NCBI GenBank assembly: GCA_964364225.1
Contig: CAYIKP010000009.1
Coordinates: 1-40,624, forward strand
Reading direction: 5' to 3'
DNA from: 12-FULL-44-12b sp964364225
Lineage (GTDB): Bacteria > Patescibacteriota > Minisyncoccia > Phycocordibacterales > Zambryskibacteraceae
Length of the DNA: 40,624 nt
Shown here piece by piece: positions 15,670-23,854 of the stretch (position 1 is its first letter; every line of letters starts with the position of its first letter). The notes under the pieces are model-generated. The model searched no databases. It had not been told where the DNA came from and worked only from the letters and a program-made list of their open reading frames with translations. The position numbers and the translations under genes are program-made.

Positions 15670-15671
15670 TG

Positions 15672-17462
15672 CTATACCCTCTTTGCCTTAGTTCTGTCTA
15701 ATTCTGTAAGAAATTGTTTTCTGACACGAACATCTGTTGGAGTGATCTCTAAATACTCATCATCATTAATTATTTCCAACCCGCGTTCAATTGAAAGCTC
15801 AAGTGGTGGAACCAAGCGAATAGCTTCGTCTGAACCGGATGCACGCATATTTGTAAGTTGCTTTCCCTTTGTTGGGTTTACAGACATCTCCTCTCCTTTT
15901 GATGTGTTGCCAATAACCATTCCTTCATAAACTTCTGTTGCTGGAGCAATGTAAAGCACGCCTCTGTCTTGTAAATTGTAAAGTGAAAAACCAAGTGCTT
16001 TTCCAGACACCATTGAAATCATTGAGCCAGTATGTCGTTTTGTAATTTCTCCAGCCCATGGACGGAATCCAATAAAACGAGATGACAAAATTCCCTCTCC
16101 TTTTGTTTCAATAATAAATTGGTTTCTGTATCCCAAAAGGCCTCTAGTAGGACCTTCAAATACAAGGCGCACAACTGGTCCGTGAACTTTCATGTCATGC
16201 ATAATAAATCCGCGCTTTCCTAAACGTTCAATAATTGCGCCTTGATACTCACTTGGGATATCTACCACCACTTCCTCAAATGGCTCTTGTTTTTCTCCGT
16301 CGATTTCATGAAGAATTACTTGCGGTTGAGAAACTTGAAGTTCATATCCTTCTCTACGCATGTTTTCCAAAAGAATCGCAATGTGAAGTTCACCACGACC
16401 AGACACCTTCAAACTCTCTACATTTGTAAAATCTACACGAAGACCCACATTTACCTCCAATTCTCTCTCCAGTCTTTCGCGAATTTGACGAGATGTAACA
16501 TATTTACCAACACGTCCAGCAAATGGTGAGCTGTTTACCAAAAAGTTAAGTGTGATTGTGGGTTCATCAACAGCAATTGCTGGAAGCGGTTCTGTATTTT
16601 CGTCTGTTGTTATGGTTTCCCCGATATCTATATCCGATAACCCTGCAAGCATTACAATATCTCCCGCAGATGCTTTTTGTGTTTCCTCTTTTTTAAGTCC
16701 ATTAAATGTAAATATTTTAAGTATTTTTCCAGTATGAGTTTCGCCTGATGTTCTTTTTATAAAAACATTTGAGCCCACACTTATTTCACCATCATATATA
16801 CGAGCAATTGCTAAACGTCCTAGAAAATTGTCATACCCAAGATTAAATGGCTGAAGTCGTGTTGGTCTTTCTAGGTGTTCAGCAGATGTTGCAGATGGAA
16901 CCTTTTCCAAAATTACATCCAGAAGTGGGGTCAAATCATTTGACTCATCAGTTAAATTTCTTTTGGCAATGCCTTGGCGACCAATTGCATAAACAACAGG
17001 AAAATCTGCTTGTTCATCGTTAGCACCAAGCTCCATAAATAATTCAAGAACTTGCTCCTCTGCGTGTTTTGGATTGGCAGCCGGTTTGTCTATTTTATTT
17101 ATAACAACAATTGGTTTTAGTCCAAGCTCAAGAGACTTTTTCAAAACAAAACGGGTTTGTGGCATTGGCCCTTCTTGTGCGTCCACTATCAAAAGCACTG
17201 AATCAATGGAGCGAAGTACTCGCTCAACTTCAGAGCCGAAGTCGGCATGGCCTGGAGTGTCTACAATGTTTATTTTGGTCCCTTTGTAATTAATAGACGC
17301 ATTTTTTGCGTAAATAGTAATACCTCTTTCAAGCTCTAAGGTATTTGAGTCCATTGATGTGGTTTCATCTGAGGCACCCATTTCTCGCATAATGGCGTCA
17401 GTTAGGGTGGTTTTTCCATGGTCCACATGGGCAATAATGGCGATATTTCGTATTTCAGTCAT
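15672..17462 (-). CDS. typA: Ribosome-binding translational GTPase BipA/TypA
   Basis: EF-G-like GTPase that binds the 70S ribosome and assists 50S assembly and stress growth. 596 aa, full length: P-loop AHVDHGKTT (11-19), switch/G3 DTPGHADFG, NKID, the EF-Tu domain 2 (GRLAIARIYDGEISVG), and the TypA-specific C-terminal part with EYQGAIIERLGKRGF and TRGLLGYRNQF. A 28-aa reading frame (17455-17541) overlaps its start and contains a GC palindrome, suggesting leader control. Confidence 0.95.
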   Translation of the reverse strand: MTEIRNIAIIAHVDHGKTTLTDAIMREMGASDETTSMDSNTLELERGITIYAKNASINYKGTKINIVDTPGHADFGSEVERVLRSIDSVLLIVDAQEGPMPQTRFVLKKSLELGLKPIVVINKIDKPAANPKHAEEQVLELFMELGANDEQADFPVVYAIGRQGIAKRNLTDESNDLTPLLDVILEKVPSATSAEHLERPTRLQPFNLGYDNFLGRLAIARIYDGEISVGSNVFIKRTSGETHTGKILKIFTFNGLKKEETQKASAGDIVMLAGLSDIDIGETITTDENTEPLPAIAVDEPTITLNFLVNSSPFAGRVGKYVTSRQIRERLERELEVNVGLRVDFTNVESLKVSGRGELHIAILLENMRREGYELQVSQPQVILHEIDGEKQEPFEEVVVDIPSEYQGAIIERLGKRGFIMHDMKVHGPVVRLVFEGPTRGLLGYRNQFIIETKGEGILSSRFIGFRPWAGEITKRHTGSMISMVSGKALGFSLYNLQDRGVLYIAPATEVYEGMVIGNTSKGEEMSVNPTKGKQLTNMRASGSDEAIRLVPPLELSIERGLEIINDDEYLEITPTDVRVRKQFLTELDRTKAKRV

Positions 17463-17541
17463 TTTTATAAAAATAAAATGCGCCCGCGGGCGTTTGGAAA
17501 GAATAAATTAAAAATCTTAAAAAGTCAACTAAATAAGCCAT
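17455..17541 (-). CDS. Possible 28-aa leader peptide overlapping the typA start
   Basis: ATG 17541, preceded by AAAGGA, opens a frame beginning MAYLVDFLRFLIYSF whose TGA lies across typA codons 2-3 in another frame. Inside it CGCCCGCGGGCG (17481-17492) is a perfect palindrome followed on the minus strand by a T-rich tract, so it could act as an attenuator. Translation would be coupled to typA. This is inference; the frame may be fortuitous. Confidence 0.4.
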   Translation of the reverse strand: MAYLVDFLRFLIYSFQTPAGAFYFYKND

Positions 17542-17576
17542 TATTTGGTTTCCTTTATTATTTAATGAAATTAAAC

Positions 17577-17604
17577 TTGCTTTTTTTTTATTATGTGATA
17601 TAGT
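17577..17604 (+). promoter_or_regulatory. Promoter of U5
   Basis: TTGCTT (17577-17582), 16-nt spacer, TATAGT (17599-17604), giving a leader of about 24 nt before ATG 17635. Confidence 0.65.
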
Positions 17605-17634
17605 CTTAAAAGACCCAAAACGGAGGCAGTGCTG

Positions 17635-17943
17635 ATGACAGCCCGAGTAGTATCTTGGAAGTTCTGTGAAAACTGCGGACGCCACGGGAACATCCATGTC
17701 CCCGGGCTTCCGCCATCGCCACAAATCGTCGAGAAGTCATACGGAAGGGAGCTACTGAAGGCACTGCGAGAAGCAAGCTTCATCTCCCGTGACGAGGAGA
17801 AGTCTCTTCTTTCCGATCTTGAGAGAAGCAAGCTTCCCGAACATGTGAGCCCTCTCCTCCCGTTGCAGTTTCTGGTCGCAATTCTTTCATCTCTTGAAGG
17901 AGATGCGCCAAATGCCATGGCTGAACGAGCCAAGCTCAACTAG
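17635..17943 (+). CDS. Hypothetical CxxC protein (102 aa), unit U5
   Basis: ATG 17635 is chosen over GTG 17629 because GGAGG (17622-17626) is then 8 nt away. The N-terminus carries FCENCGRHG, a CxxC knuckle, but I see no second Cys pair, so metal binding would need His residues or a dimer. The rest is helical (ELLKALREASFISRDEEKSLLSDLERSKL). It is a monocistronic G+C-rich unit divergent from typA, with its own promoter and a perfect terminator. No family assigned. Confidence 0.75.
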   Translation: MTARVVSWKFCENCGRHGNIHVPGLPPSPQIVEKSYGRELLKALREASFISRDEEKSLLSDLERSKLPEHVSPLLPLQFLVAILSSLEGDAPNAMAERAKLN

Positions 17944-17953
17944 TACACTAAAG

Positions 17954-17980
17954 CCCCCGAGATTTTTCTCGGGGGTTTCG
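17954..17980 (+). terminator. Terminator of U5
   Basis: CCCCCGAGA (17954-17962) pairs with TCTCGGGGG (17967-17975), followed by TTTCGTCTTTT. Confidence 0.9.
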
Positions 17981-17984
17981 TCTT

Positions 17985-18152
17985 TTAACTTTTTACTGCT
18001 TTAAGCATGCACTTAATACAAGTCGTTTGATCAGGACGAGTCTTTATGTATTTATACCCACACTTACATACCAAAATTTCTGTGCGGAGAGGCCTCTCTA
18101 CCCACTTGCCAAATTTTTGAAATGTTTTTGTTGATCCAGTTTTGATTTGCAT
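17985..18152 (-). CDS. Zinc-ribbon-like peptide (55 aa)
   Basis: The frame from ATG 18152 begins MQIKTGSTKTFQKFGKW and contains LVCKCGYKYIKTRPDQTTCIKCM, a CxC..CxxC arrangement typical of small zinc ribbons, with a basic surface that suits RNA or ribosome binding. It lies 31 nt after the DEAD helicase stop on the same strand and is probably co-transcribed with it. AT-rich, like the core genes. Confidence 0.65.
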   Translation of the reverse strand: MQIKTGSTKTFQKFGKWVERPLRTEILVCKCGYKYIKTRPDQTTCIKCMLKAVKS

Positions 18153-18182
18153 ATATTTATTTATGGTGAGCTTGTCGAACCA

Positions 18183-19481
18183 TTAGTGTCTATGTTGTCT
18201 GTCCTCGACAAAAGTAAGGGCCTTTCCTTTTTTAGATCCCCTTCCAGTACGACCCACACGATGCACATAATCCTGATATGTCTCTGGTAAATCGTAATTG
18301 ATAACATGGCTAATATCAGCGATGTCCAATCCACGAGCAGCCACATCTGTAGCAACCAAGATTTGAGCTTTATCTGCTTTGAATGCCGCTAGAGAGCGCT
18401 GTCTTTGAGTTTGATTTTTATTGCCATGAATTGATTCTGCTTTAAAACCCTTGTCTGCAAGAATTTTTGAAAGTTTTTCTACTCCGTGTTTGGTACGTCC
18501 GAAAATAAGAACTTTTTTAAATTCTTTTTGATTTAAAAGTTCGTGCAAAATATCTAGCTTTTCTTCTCCGGGTTTTATTCTTACGACATCTTGCTCAATA
18601 CCTTTTGCAGTATCGCCAGTTTTTACAGAAATCCTTACAGGCTCCTTCAAAAATTCTCCAATGAGTTTTTCAATTTCTGGAGTAGTTGTAGCAGAAAAAA
18701 ACAAAGTGTGACGATCTTTATTTAAGAGCTTCATAACAGCACGCATATCATTCAAAAAACCCATATCAAGCATTCTGTCTGCTTCATCTAATACCACACT
18801 TTTAAATGGTGCTAAATTAATTGCACGACGCTCAATCAAATCTTTTATACGGCCAGGTGTTCCAATAATAAAATGATGCTGATATCTTAAATCACGAAGT
18901 TGTTTGCCAATCGGCACACCCCCTACACATGTGACAGAGAAAAGGCCTAGGCCTTTTGCAAAACCCTTAAGTTCTTCATCAATTTGGATGGCGAGTTCTC
19001 TTGTAGGAACTACAATTAAAACTTGTTCTTTTGGATTAGCTAAAACTTTATTAATAAGCGGAATCAAAAATGCTGCTGTTTTTCCTGTACCTGTATTTGC
19101 AATACCCACTACATCTTGGCCCTTAAGTATTAAAGGAATAGTACGATCTTGAATAGGTGTTGGAGTAACATAGCCTTTTGCAATAATTCCTTTCTTCAAT
19201 CTTTCATCAATTTGAAAATCAGCAAAATTATGTTCTGGAACATAATTAACCACTTCCTCTGTAACAGTGACCTTATTTACAAATCTCGCTGGATCAATAA
19301 GGTGGCCCTTTGAAACATTTCTTCCGCCACCACGACCCCCTCTGTAGCCACCAGATGATGGTCCACGAGAAATAGCACCTGTGCGAGGCGCTGAATATGG
19401 AGCGTGTCTAGAACTTCCACTAGACCCTTGTCTAAAAGATCTAGATGATGAAGAACGACTATTAAATGAGTTTTGTGACAT
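18183..19481 (-). CDS. DEAD-box RNA helicase (RhlE/CshA-like)
   Basis: ATP-dependent RNA unwinding in ribosome assembly, mRNA decay or cold adaptation. All core motifs are present: Q motif TPIQDRTIP, NTGTGKT, PTRELAIQ, TPGRI, LDEADRML, FFSATTT and HRVGRTGRG. The N-terminus is an 85-residue Ser/Arg/Gly-rich region (SSSRSFRQGSSGSSRH, RGGGRNV) that may bind RNA. The C-terminus stops about 15 residues after motif VI, so the usual tail is absent. A consensus promoter and a folded 140-nt leader lie upstream. Confidence 0.93.
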   Translation of the reverse strand: MSQNSFNSRSSSSRSFRQGSSGSSRHAPYSAPRTGAISRGPSSGGYRGGRGGGRNVSKGHLIDPARFVNKVTVTEEVVNYVPEHNFADFQIDERLKKGIIAKGYVTPTPIQDRTIPLILKGQDVVGIANTGTGKTAAFLIPLINKVLANPKEQVLIVVPTRELAIQIDEELKGFAKGLGLFSVTCVGGVPIGKQLRDLRYQHHFIIGTPGRIKDLIERRAINLAPFKSVVLDEADRMLDMGFLNDMRAVMKLLNKDRHTLFFSATTTPEIEKLIGEFLKEPVRISVKTGDTAKGIEQDVVRIKPGEEKLDILHELLNQKEFKKVLIFGRTKHGVEKLSKILADKGFKAESIHGNKNQTQRQRSLAAFKADKAQILVATDVAARGLDIADISHVINYDLPETYQDYVHRVGRTGRGSKKGKALTFVEDRQHRH

Positions 19482-19624
19482 ATATTTTACCCTTGAACTT
19501 TTTTACTAAAAAATTTCTACGGGTTGAAAACTTATTTCTCGAAAGTTTTCAAATAAAAGCTCTTTTAGAGACTCGTATATGTGAGGCGTATACCTCGCAC
19601 AAAAACTAGTGAGACTTGAGTTAC
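19482..19624 (-). promoter_or_regulatory. Long structured 5' leader of the DEAD helicase
   Basis: About 143 nt between the predicted start of transcription and ATG 19481. It contains TTGAAAACTT paired with AAGTTTTCAA across a short loop and GAGG paired with CCTC. A long folded leader is unusual in this window, where most core genes look leaderless; leaders of this kind often give cold or autoregulatory control of DEAD helicases. Confidence 0.5.
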
Positions 19625-19630
19625 TGGCCT

Positions 19631-19659
19631 ATTATATACCAAAGGCTTTCTTGTGTCAA
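19631..19659 (-). promoter_or_regulatory. Perfect sigma-70 promoter of the DEAD helicase
   Basis: Minus strand TTGACA (19654-19659), 17-nt spacer, TATAAT (19631-19636). Confidence 0.9.
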
Positions 19660-19673
19660 GGTTTGACTTGTTC

Positions 19674-19710
19674 AACAGGGTCGCCACAGAGTGGCGACCC
19701 TGTTTTTTAA
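19674..19710 (+). terminator. Strong hairpin with T-tail on the plus strand only
   Basis: AACAGGGTCGCCAC, AGA, GTGGCGACCCTGTT: perfect 14-bp stem followed by TTTTTTAAAT on the plus strand. It lies between truB and the helicase promoter, both on the minus strand, where no T-tract follows. Either it ends an unseen plus-strand RNA from 19482-19673, or it is a remnant of a lost G+C-rich unit. Confidence 0.7.
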
Positions 19711-20447
19711 ATATTTAACTTTCCTATTTGAGTGCGTTTTATTTTCAATGCAATTCCTCCACATCCAAGTTTTTGCCCCCATGAGTATGCAATTGCTCTT
19801 ATGTATGTACCAGAAGAAACTTTTGTTCTAAATTTAACCTCAATTAATGTGCAATCTTTTGCTAATGCTTTTTTCCACGCTTCTATTATTTCTCTTTGCC
19901 TAAAGTCCCCTTTCACTTTTAAAACACGCTCAACTATTTGAGCGAGTAAATCTTTTGAAGATATCTCTCCTTCTCCTAAAAACTCGTGCGATATGATTTC
20001 CATTTCTCTCTCTGGTGCCTCAACTTCATTTTCTAAACGAGTGTGCTCCCACATAGGGACACCTCCCACATTCTTTGAAGAAAATGCTGGATATGGCAAA
20101 ACAAATTTTCCTTTGGGATTTTTACAAACCTCAATAAAATTGTGTGGCAACTCATGTAAATCCCAAACACTCTCTACAATTCCTAAAATGTCATAGGTGT
20201 CTGTGGTGGCTCCCAACAAAAGCGACCATTCATATTCTTTATCTAAACTTATAAAACTTTGTTTCTCTTCTTCACTTACATCAACACCAATAAGAATTAA
20301 CCCTTCGGCCATTTCATCAAGACGACCCATAATTGATAGTTTTGACTCGGGAGGAATATTCAACTCAGCACGCCTTTTGTCTAGCGCATTTTTCCAAGTT
20401 TCTCCTTCGTTTTTATAAGCGGTAATTATCTTTTTATTCATATTCAT
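19707..20447 (-). CDS. truB: tRNA pseudouridine-55 synthase
   Basis: Makes the universal pseudouridine 55 in the T loop of tRNA. The catalytic Asp lies in GRLDEMAEGL (D44; the family usually reads G.LD..A.GLL), followed by KEYEWSLLLGATTDTYDILG, YPAFSSK and VSSGTYIRAIA. ATG 20447 is preferred over the TTG at 20462, which lies in the terminator stem; TATTAT is 5 nt upstream of the ATG. 246 aa, without a C-terminal PUA domain. Confidence 0.9.
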   Translation of the reverse strand: MNMNKKIITAYKNEGETWKNALDKRRAELNIPPESKLSIMGRLDEMAEGLILIGVDVSEEEKQSFISLDKEYEWSLLLGATTDTYDILGIVESVWDLHELPHNFIEVCKNPKGKFVLPYPAFSSKNVGGVPMWEHTRLENEVEAPEREMEIISHEFLGEGEISSKDLLAQIVERVLKVKGDFRQREIIEAWKKALAKDCTLIEVKFRTKVSSGTYIRAIAYSWGQKLGCGGIALKIKRTQIGKLNI

Positions 20448-20454
20448 ACTTGAT

Positions 20455-20493
20455 AATAACAAAAACAGTCCAATTGGGCTGTTTTTGTTATTT
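20455..20493. terminator. Bidirectional terminator upstream of truB
   Basis: AATAACAAAAACAG and CTGTTTTTGTTATT pair around CC/GG with an AATT loop. It separates truB from the 20-aa peptide gene upstream on the minus strand. Confidence 0.8.
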
Positions 20494-20555
20494 TACTTTT
20501 TTGCTTTTTTCGCTTTCTTCTTCTCCTTTTTAGGATGACTATTTCCTTTTGCCAT
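20493..20555 (-). CDS. 20-aa lysine-rich peptide
   Basis: ATG 20555 to TAA 20493 begins MAKGNSHPKKEKKKAKK. Very short lysine-rich peptides with an MAKGN..PKKEKKK start are, from memory, common in Candidate Phyla Radiation genomes, which is why I report so small a frame. Likely nucleic-acid or ribosome associated; function unknown. Confidence 0.5.
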   Translation of the reverse strand: MAKGNSHPKKEKKKAKKAKK

Positions 20556-20599
20556 ATTTATATATCAAATTAAATTTTAATATTAAAATTATATCAAAT

Positions 20600-20622
20600 A
20601 AAAAACCCCTTTCGGGATTTCT
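20600..20622 (-). terminator. Terminator of the 63-aa gene
   Basis: Minus strand ATCCC, GAAA, GGGGT stem-loop followed by TTTTTTATTT. Confidence 0.7.
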
Positions 20623-20630
20623 TATTTGCT

Positions 20631-20822
20631 TTACGCTTGAGCTGGCTCTTCGGCTGGCTTCTCTTCAACAGAAGCTTCTGGAGCTACTGTTGCTTCTACT
20701 GCTGGCATTGCCTCTGCTACTTCTGGCGTTTGCGCTGGTGCCTGCTCTACAACTGGCTCTTGTGAGTTTGTATCCACCGTTGTATCAACAATAGGATTTG
20801 CGTTTGTATTTGTATCGTCCAT
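20631..20822 (-). CDS. Ala/Pro/Glu/Val-rich low-complexity protein (63 aa)
   Basis: Acidic disordered protein with no basic residue until EEKPAEEP near the C-terminus (PVVEQAPAQTPEVAEAMP, VEATVAPEASVEEKPAEE). No membrane segment, no fold predicted. TATTCT lies about 12 nt before the ATG. It is flanked by its own terminator. Function unknown. Confidence 0.6.
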   Translation of the reverse strand: MDDTNTNANPIVDTTVDTNSQEPVVEQAPAQTPEVAEAMPAVEATVAPEASVEEKPAEEPAQA

Positions 20823-20890
20823 TTTGATTAATTAAGAATAAAGTTTTGGGAACTTACAAAAGATAACAGAGAGTACAGATAAAGCAAGCT

Positions 20891-22120
20891 CTATGTATAA
20901 ATTTCTGTTTTTTTAATTTTATTCAATACAAATATACTTATAATCAAAAGTACCATCAGTGAAAGACTTCCCGCTTTATATCCACGAACTCCTTCGCCCA
21001 TAGTGATAAGGGCAATGCTCCACACTGCAGGGCCAATAAGAGTAGCAAATCGCTCGGCAACAACATAATAGCTATACGAGGAAGCGACCAGATGTGGAGG
21101 GGCAAGCTGTCCGACAAGTGCCCTACTTATCCCCCAGACAGGTCCAAACAATATTCCAGCAAGTAGGAAAATTGGAACAAGTACACTAAATTTCGTAATC
21201 AATGTCATGCTCAAAAAAATGAAACACCAAACAACAAGAATGATTTTTAGTGTCTTTAGGTTTCCTTTTTTATCGGCAATCTTGCCAAAAATAATTGCGC
21301 CGACAGCCGCAAGTAAAAGAATGCTTGCTGTCAAAAGCGATTTTACTGTGTCAGTCACATGGTGCACTGTCTCCAAATAAAGTGGGAAGTTATTAGCAAA
21401 AGTAATTAATGCATCGCTAAATAAAAAGTAGGCTAACAAAAGGAATGCTAAAGGCCTAAAGGCAAAAACTGATTTAAATAAAGAGACAAGACTGAGCCCG
21501 GCTTTATTTGTAATTGATTGGGTCACAACCTGTTTTTCTTCTTTGTAAAACAACAACATTGGTAGAGCTAATATTCCAAAGATGATTGTCGCAGGAAAAA
21601 GTGCTTGGGCTCGTCCAGGATCACCAAATAATGTAATCCCATTTACAAACGGCAGTGTAATGAGAATGCCAACCACCTGACCGACTGAATTTGCACTTTG
21701 TCCAATACCAGATCTAGAAGATCGGTTTTCGTTGTCCGATATGTCATTTAACATTGGGGTGAAATAAATAAAACATACAAGATAGGCATACGTAGAAAGT
21801 GTGTAAACAACTGTTGCCAAAAACTCCCTACCATCAGTAAGCATCACAAGAAGCGCTAACGACATAAATCCAATAAAAGTTAGAAGGGTCCAAAAACGAA
21901 GCCCAGCAATTTTTGCTTTTGTTTTATCGATTTTTTTACTTATAGCTGGAGCAGAAATAATAAAAAGAATTGAGGAGATAATGAGGGCAACGTTGTACCA
22001 CCAAGCAGGCTTTCCTTGATCAATCACAAGCCATTGAGAGAAATAGAAAAGGGATGCCATTAAAACAATCGAATTCGCGAAATCATACAGTGACCAAAGA
22101 AATAGCCGTTTTCTATCCAT
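20891..22120 (-). CDS. MFS transporter, UMF1/Atg22-like
   Basis: 409 aa with about 12 hydrophobic helices. The N-terminus LWSLYDFANSIVLMASLFYFSQWLV is characteristic of the UMF1 (Atg22-like) branch of the major facilitator superfamily; ISKKIDKTKAKIAG and GKIADKKGNLK are the two cytoplasmic 2-3/8-9 loops. Substrate unknown; some relatives export amino acids. Monocistronic, AT-rich, just downstream of the U6 terminator. Confidence 0.85.
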   Translation of the reverse strand: MDRKRLFLWSLYDFANSIVLMASLFYFSQWLVIDQGKPAWWYNVALIISSILFIISAPAISKKIDKTKAKIAGLRFWTLLTFIGFMSLALLVMLTDGREFLATVVYTLSTYAYLVCFIYFTPMLNDISDNENRSSRSGIGQSANSVGQVVGILITLPFVNGITLFGDPGRAQALFPATIIFGILALPMLLFYKEEKQVVTQSITNKAGLSLVSLFKSVFAFRPLAFLLLAYFLFSDALITFANNFPLYLETVHHVTDTVKSLLTASILLLAAVGAIIFGKIADKKGNLKTLKIILVVWCFIFLSMTLITKFSVLVPIFLLAGILFGPVWGISRALVGQLAPPHLVASSYSYYVVAERFATLIGPAVWSIALITMGEGVRGYKAGSLSLMVLLIISIFVLNKIKKTEIYT

Positions 22121-22191
22121 TAATATTTTGTTTGAGTTTTATTGTAATACAAAGTTATGACTTAACAGTTATAAGTAAATTATATAACAAA

Positions 22192-22215
22192 AACAGCGGG
22201 ACGAATCCCGCTGTT
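22192..22215 (-). terminator. Terminator of U6
   Basis: AACAGCGGG and CCCGCTGTT pair over 9 bp around ACGAAT, followed on the minus strand by TTTGTTATATAAT. Confidence 0.9.
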
Positions 22216-22250
22216 GCGACCATTTGAAGGCTGGTCACCTCACCTTTGTG

Positions 22251-23087
22251 CTACTTCTTGCCGATATCCAAGACCGGCGCAACACCCCCGTTGGAACCCA
22301 TGATGAAGGTGCACTTGCCACCCGCGCAGACCGTCTGCAACATCTCGATCTGCTTGAGTTGCACGTACTGCTGAGGCGACAACTGCATCTTCGCGTTATA
22401 CGCGTTGTCGGCAGCCGCCCTTGATTCCTCCGCCATTTTGCGCTGGTCCTCGGCGAGCTTGCGCTGGATCTCGGTGATCTTGCGTTGCTCCTGCTCGGCT
22501 GTGGCGATTCGCTGGTGCTTGATAGCATCCGGTGGGTTCACGCGACCAACGTTGACAGGACCCTTGAGCTTGATCGGCACTCCCAACGAAATGATGATTG
22601 CCTCCATGGCCTTCGTGATTTCCTCGCCGACAGCGTCAGCAGCCGACTGGTCGATGGCCATCGCCTGCATTTCACGCTTCTTTACAGCATCACGAACCTG
22701 CGTACGAATCGGCTGATCCATGTTCCGATTCCAGAACCCCCAATCACCCTTCTCGTTGCGATCCGCACCGAATTTGCTGACCAACTTCACAGAGTTGGTC
22801 ACCTCGATGGTAGCGACGATATGGAAGTCCACAGGAACCCCTGACTTCGTCATCAGATCATCGAACTCCATGTCGATGCGCTGAGGAAGCATGTCGACAT
22901 CGATCGCCTGACTGCTGATTGCGCCGTATTCAAGACCCGCCGTGACGGGCGTCGAATCGATCCCGCCGTGACCGAACAGGATGGGCTTCTTGACCCAAAC
23001 CACCTGATGTCCAGCGTCAGGTGACGCAATCGAACAGGCGCTGAGGAGCAGGGCAATGACGGGAACCAACAGAGCAAACTTCTTCAT
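22251..23087 (-). CDS. SPFH/prohibitin-like lipoprotein, unit U6
   Basis: 278 aa. The signal peptide ends in a lipobox LLLSAC (Cys at about 18). Residues about 25-170 resemble a band-7/SPFH domain (VDMLPQRIDMEFDDLMTKSGVPVDFHIVATIEVT.. and ..AVGEEITKAMEAIIISLGVPI), followed by a charged helix rich in AEQEQRKITEIQRKLAEDQRKMAEE, typical of the coiled coil of prohibitin-like scaffolds. Two C-terminal cysteines (VCAGGKC) may pair. Being lipid-anchored outside the membrane is unusual for SPFH proteins. GGAG precedes ATG 23087. Confidence 0.78.
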   Translation of the reverse strand: MKKFALLVPVIALLLSACSIASPDAGHQVVWVKKPILFGHGGIDSTPVTAGLEYGAISSQAIDVDMLPQRIDMEFDDLMTKSGVPVDFHIVATIEVTNSVKLVSKFGADRNEKGDWGFWNRNMDQPIRTQVRDAVKKREMQAMAIDQSAADAVGEEITKAMEAIIISLGVPIKLKGPVNVGRVNPPDAIKHQRIATAEQEQRKITEIQRKLAEDQRKMAEESRAAADNAYNAKMQLSPQQYVQLKQIEMLQTVCAGGKCTFIMGSNGGVAPVLDIGKK

Positions 23088-23158
23088 TTTATTCTGGTCT
23101 CCAGTAGTTGGTACGGTACAAATAGCCCCGAGTGGGCCCTAAACACAATCTACTTATT

Positions 23159-23186
23159 ATTATACACCTCTATATAGATTTGTCAA
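23159..23186 (-). promoter_or_regulatory. Promoter of U6
   Basis: Minus strand TTGACA (23181-23186), 16-nt spacer, TATAAT (23159-23164). 25 of 28 positions are identical to the U1 promoter at 1776-1803. Confidence 0.85.
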
Positions 23187-23212
23187 GTTGTTACTCTTCT
23201 TATTTATATTAC

Positions 23213-23752
23213 TTAGCTTAATTTTATTAACTTATATCTCCAGCCTGGTTGCCATACGAAGGGAGTGGATATTAGCTCTTCTAGTGATTTGCCGTTGATA
23301 AGATTTTCTAACCCATACTGGGTGGCACGATGGCCTATAATCATTACTTTTTTACCGTCATAGTTTTTTGATAGGTCATCTAAAAATGATTTCATTCTGG
23401 CAGTGGTTTGCTCATAGCTTTCGCCGTTTGGAAACGGCTCATGGATTCTTTTTATTTTTTCTGGCTCTACCTCAGAACTGGGGTGTTGTGTAAAATCTCC
23501 ATAATTGCACTCTCTTAGACGAGTATCTTTTATAATTGGCCACTTATTACCAAAACCAATTTCTGCACTTTTGTATGCTCTTTGTAAATCAGAGCAAAAA
23601 ATCGCATCAAAATGTTCATTCGTATGTCGCTCCCCCATTTCTTTTGATTGTTGAATACCTAATGAAGAAAGTTCTACATCATTGTGACCAGATGAAAGAC
23701 GAGCTTCATTATCAAATGTTGTTCCGTGTGCTTCAAAAATTATTTCTACCAT
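23213..23752 (-). CDS. Histidine phosphatase superfamily protein, AHG variant
   Basis: 179 aa, phosphoglycerate-mutase-like fold. The N-terminal motif that normally reads RHGET.xN is FEAHGTTFDNE: the phospho-accepting His is kept but the preceding Arg is Ala. The rest is canonical: SGHNDVELSSLGIQQSKEMG, FCSDLQRAYKSAE, LRECNYGDF and the second His in IIGHRATQYG. Activity is plausible but the phosphate pocket is altered. ATG 23752 lies 2 nt from the assembly gap, so the upstream context is lost. Confidence 0.88.
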   Translation of the reverse strand: MVEIIFEAHGTTFDNEARLSSGHNDVELSSLGIQQSKEMGERHTNEHFDAIFCSDLQRAYKSAEIGFGNKWPIIKDTRLRECNYGDFTQHPSSEVEPEKIKRIHEPFPNGESYEQTTARMKSFLDDLSKNYDGKKVMIIGHRATQYGLENLINGKSLEELISTPFVWQPGWRYKLIKLS

Positions 23753-23754
23753 AA

Positions 23755-23854
23755 NNNNNNNNNNNNNNNNNNNNNNNNNNNNNNNNNNNNNNNNNNNNNN
23801 NNNNNNNNNNNNNNNNNNNNNNNNNNNNNNNNNNNNNNNNNNNNNNNNNNNNNN
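23755..23854. other. Assembly gap (100 N)
   Basis: Exactly 100 N. It separates the histidine phosphatase start from the 3' end of the PP2C-like gene. A reading frame drawn across the gap would wrongly fuse these two proteins. Confidence 0.99.

Noticed and set aside
17629..17634. GTG 17629 as the start of the U5 protein.
   Set aside because: It would be 2 nt from GGAGG; ATG 17635 at 8 nt is the proper distance.
18160..18176. GGTTCGAC as a T-loop of a tRNA or tmRNA near the helicase 3' end.
   Set aside because: No flanking stems; it belongs to the helicase-peptide gene junction.
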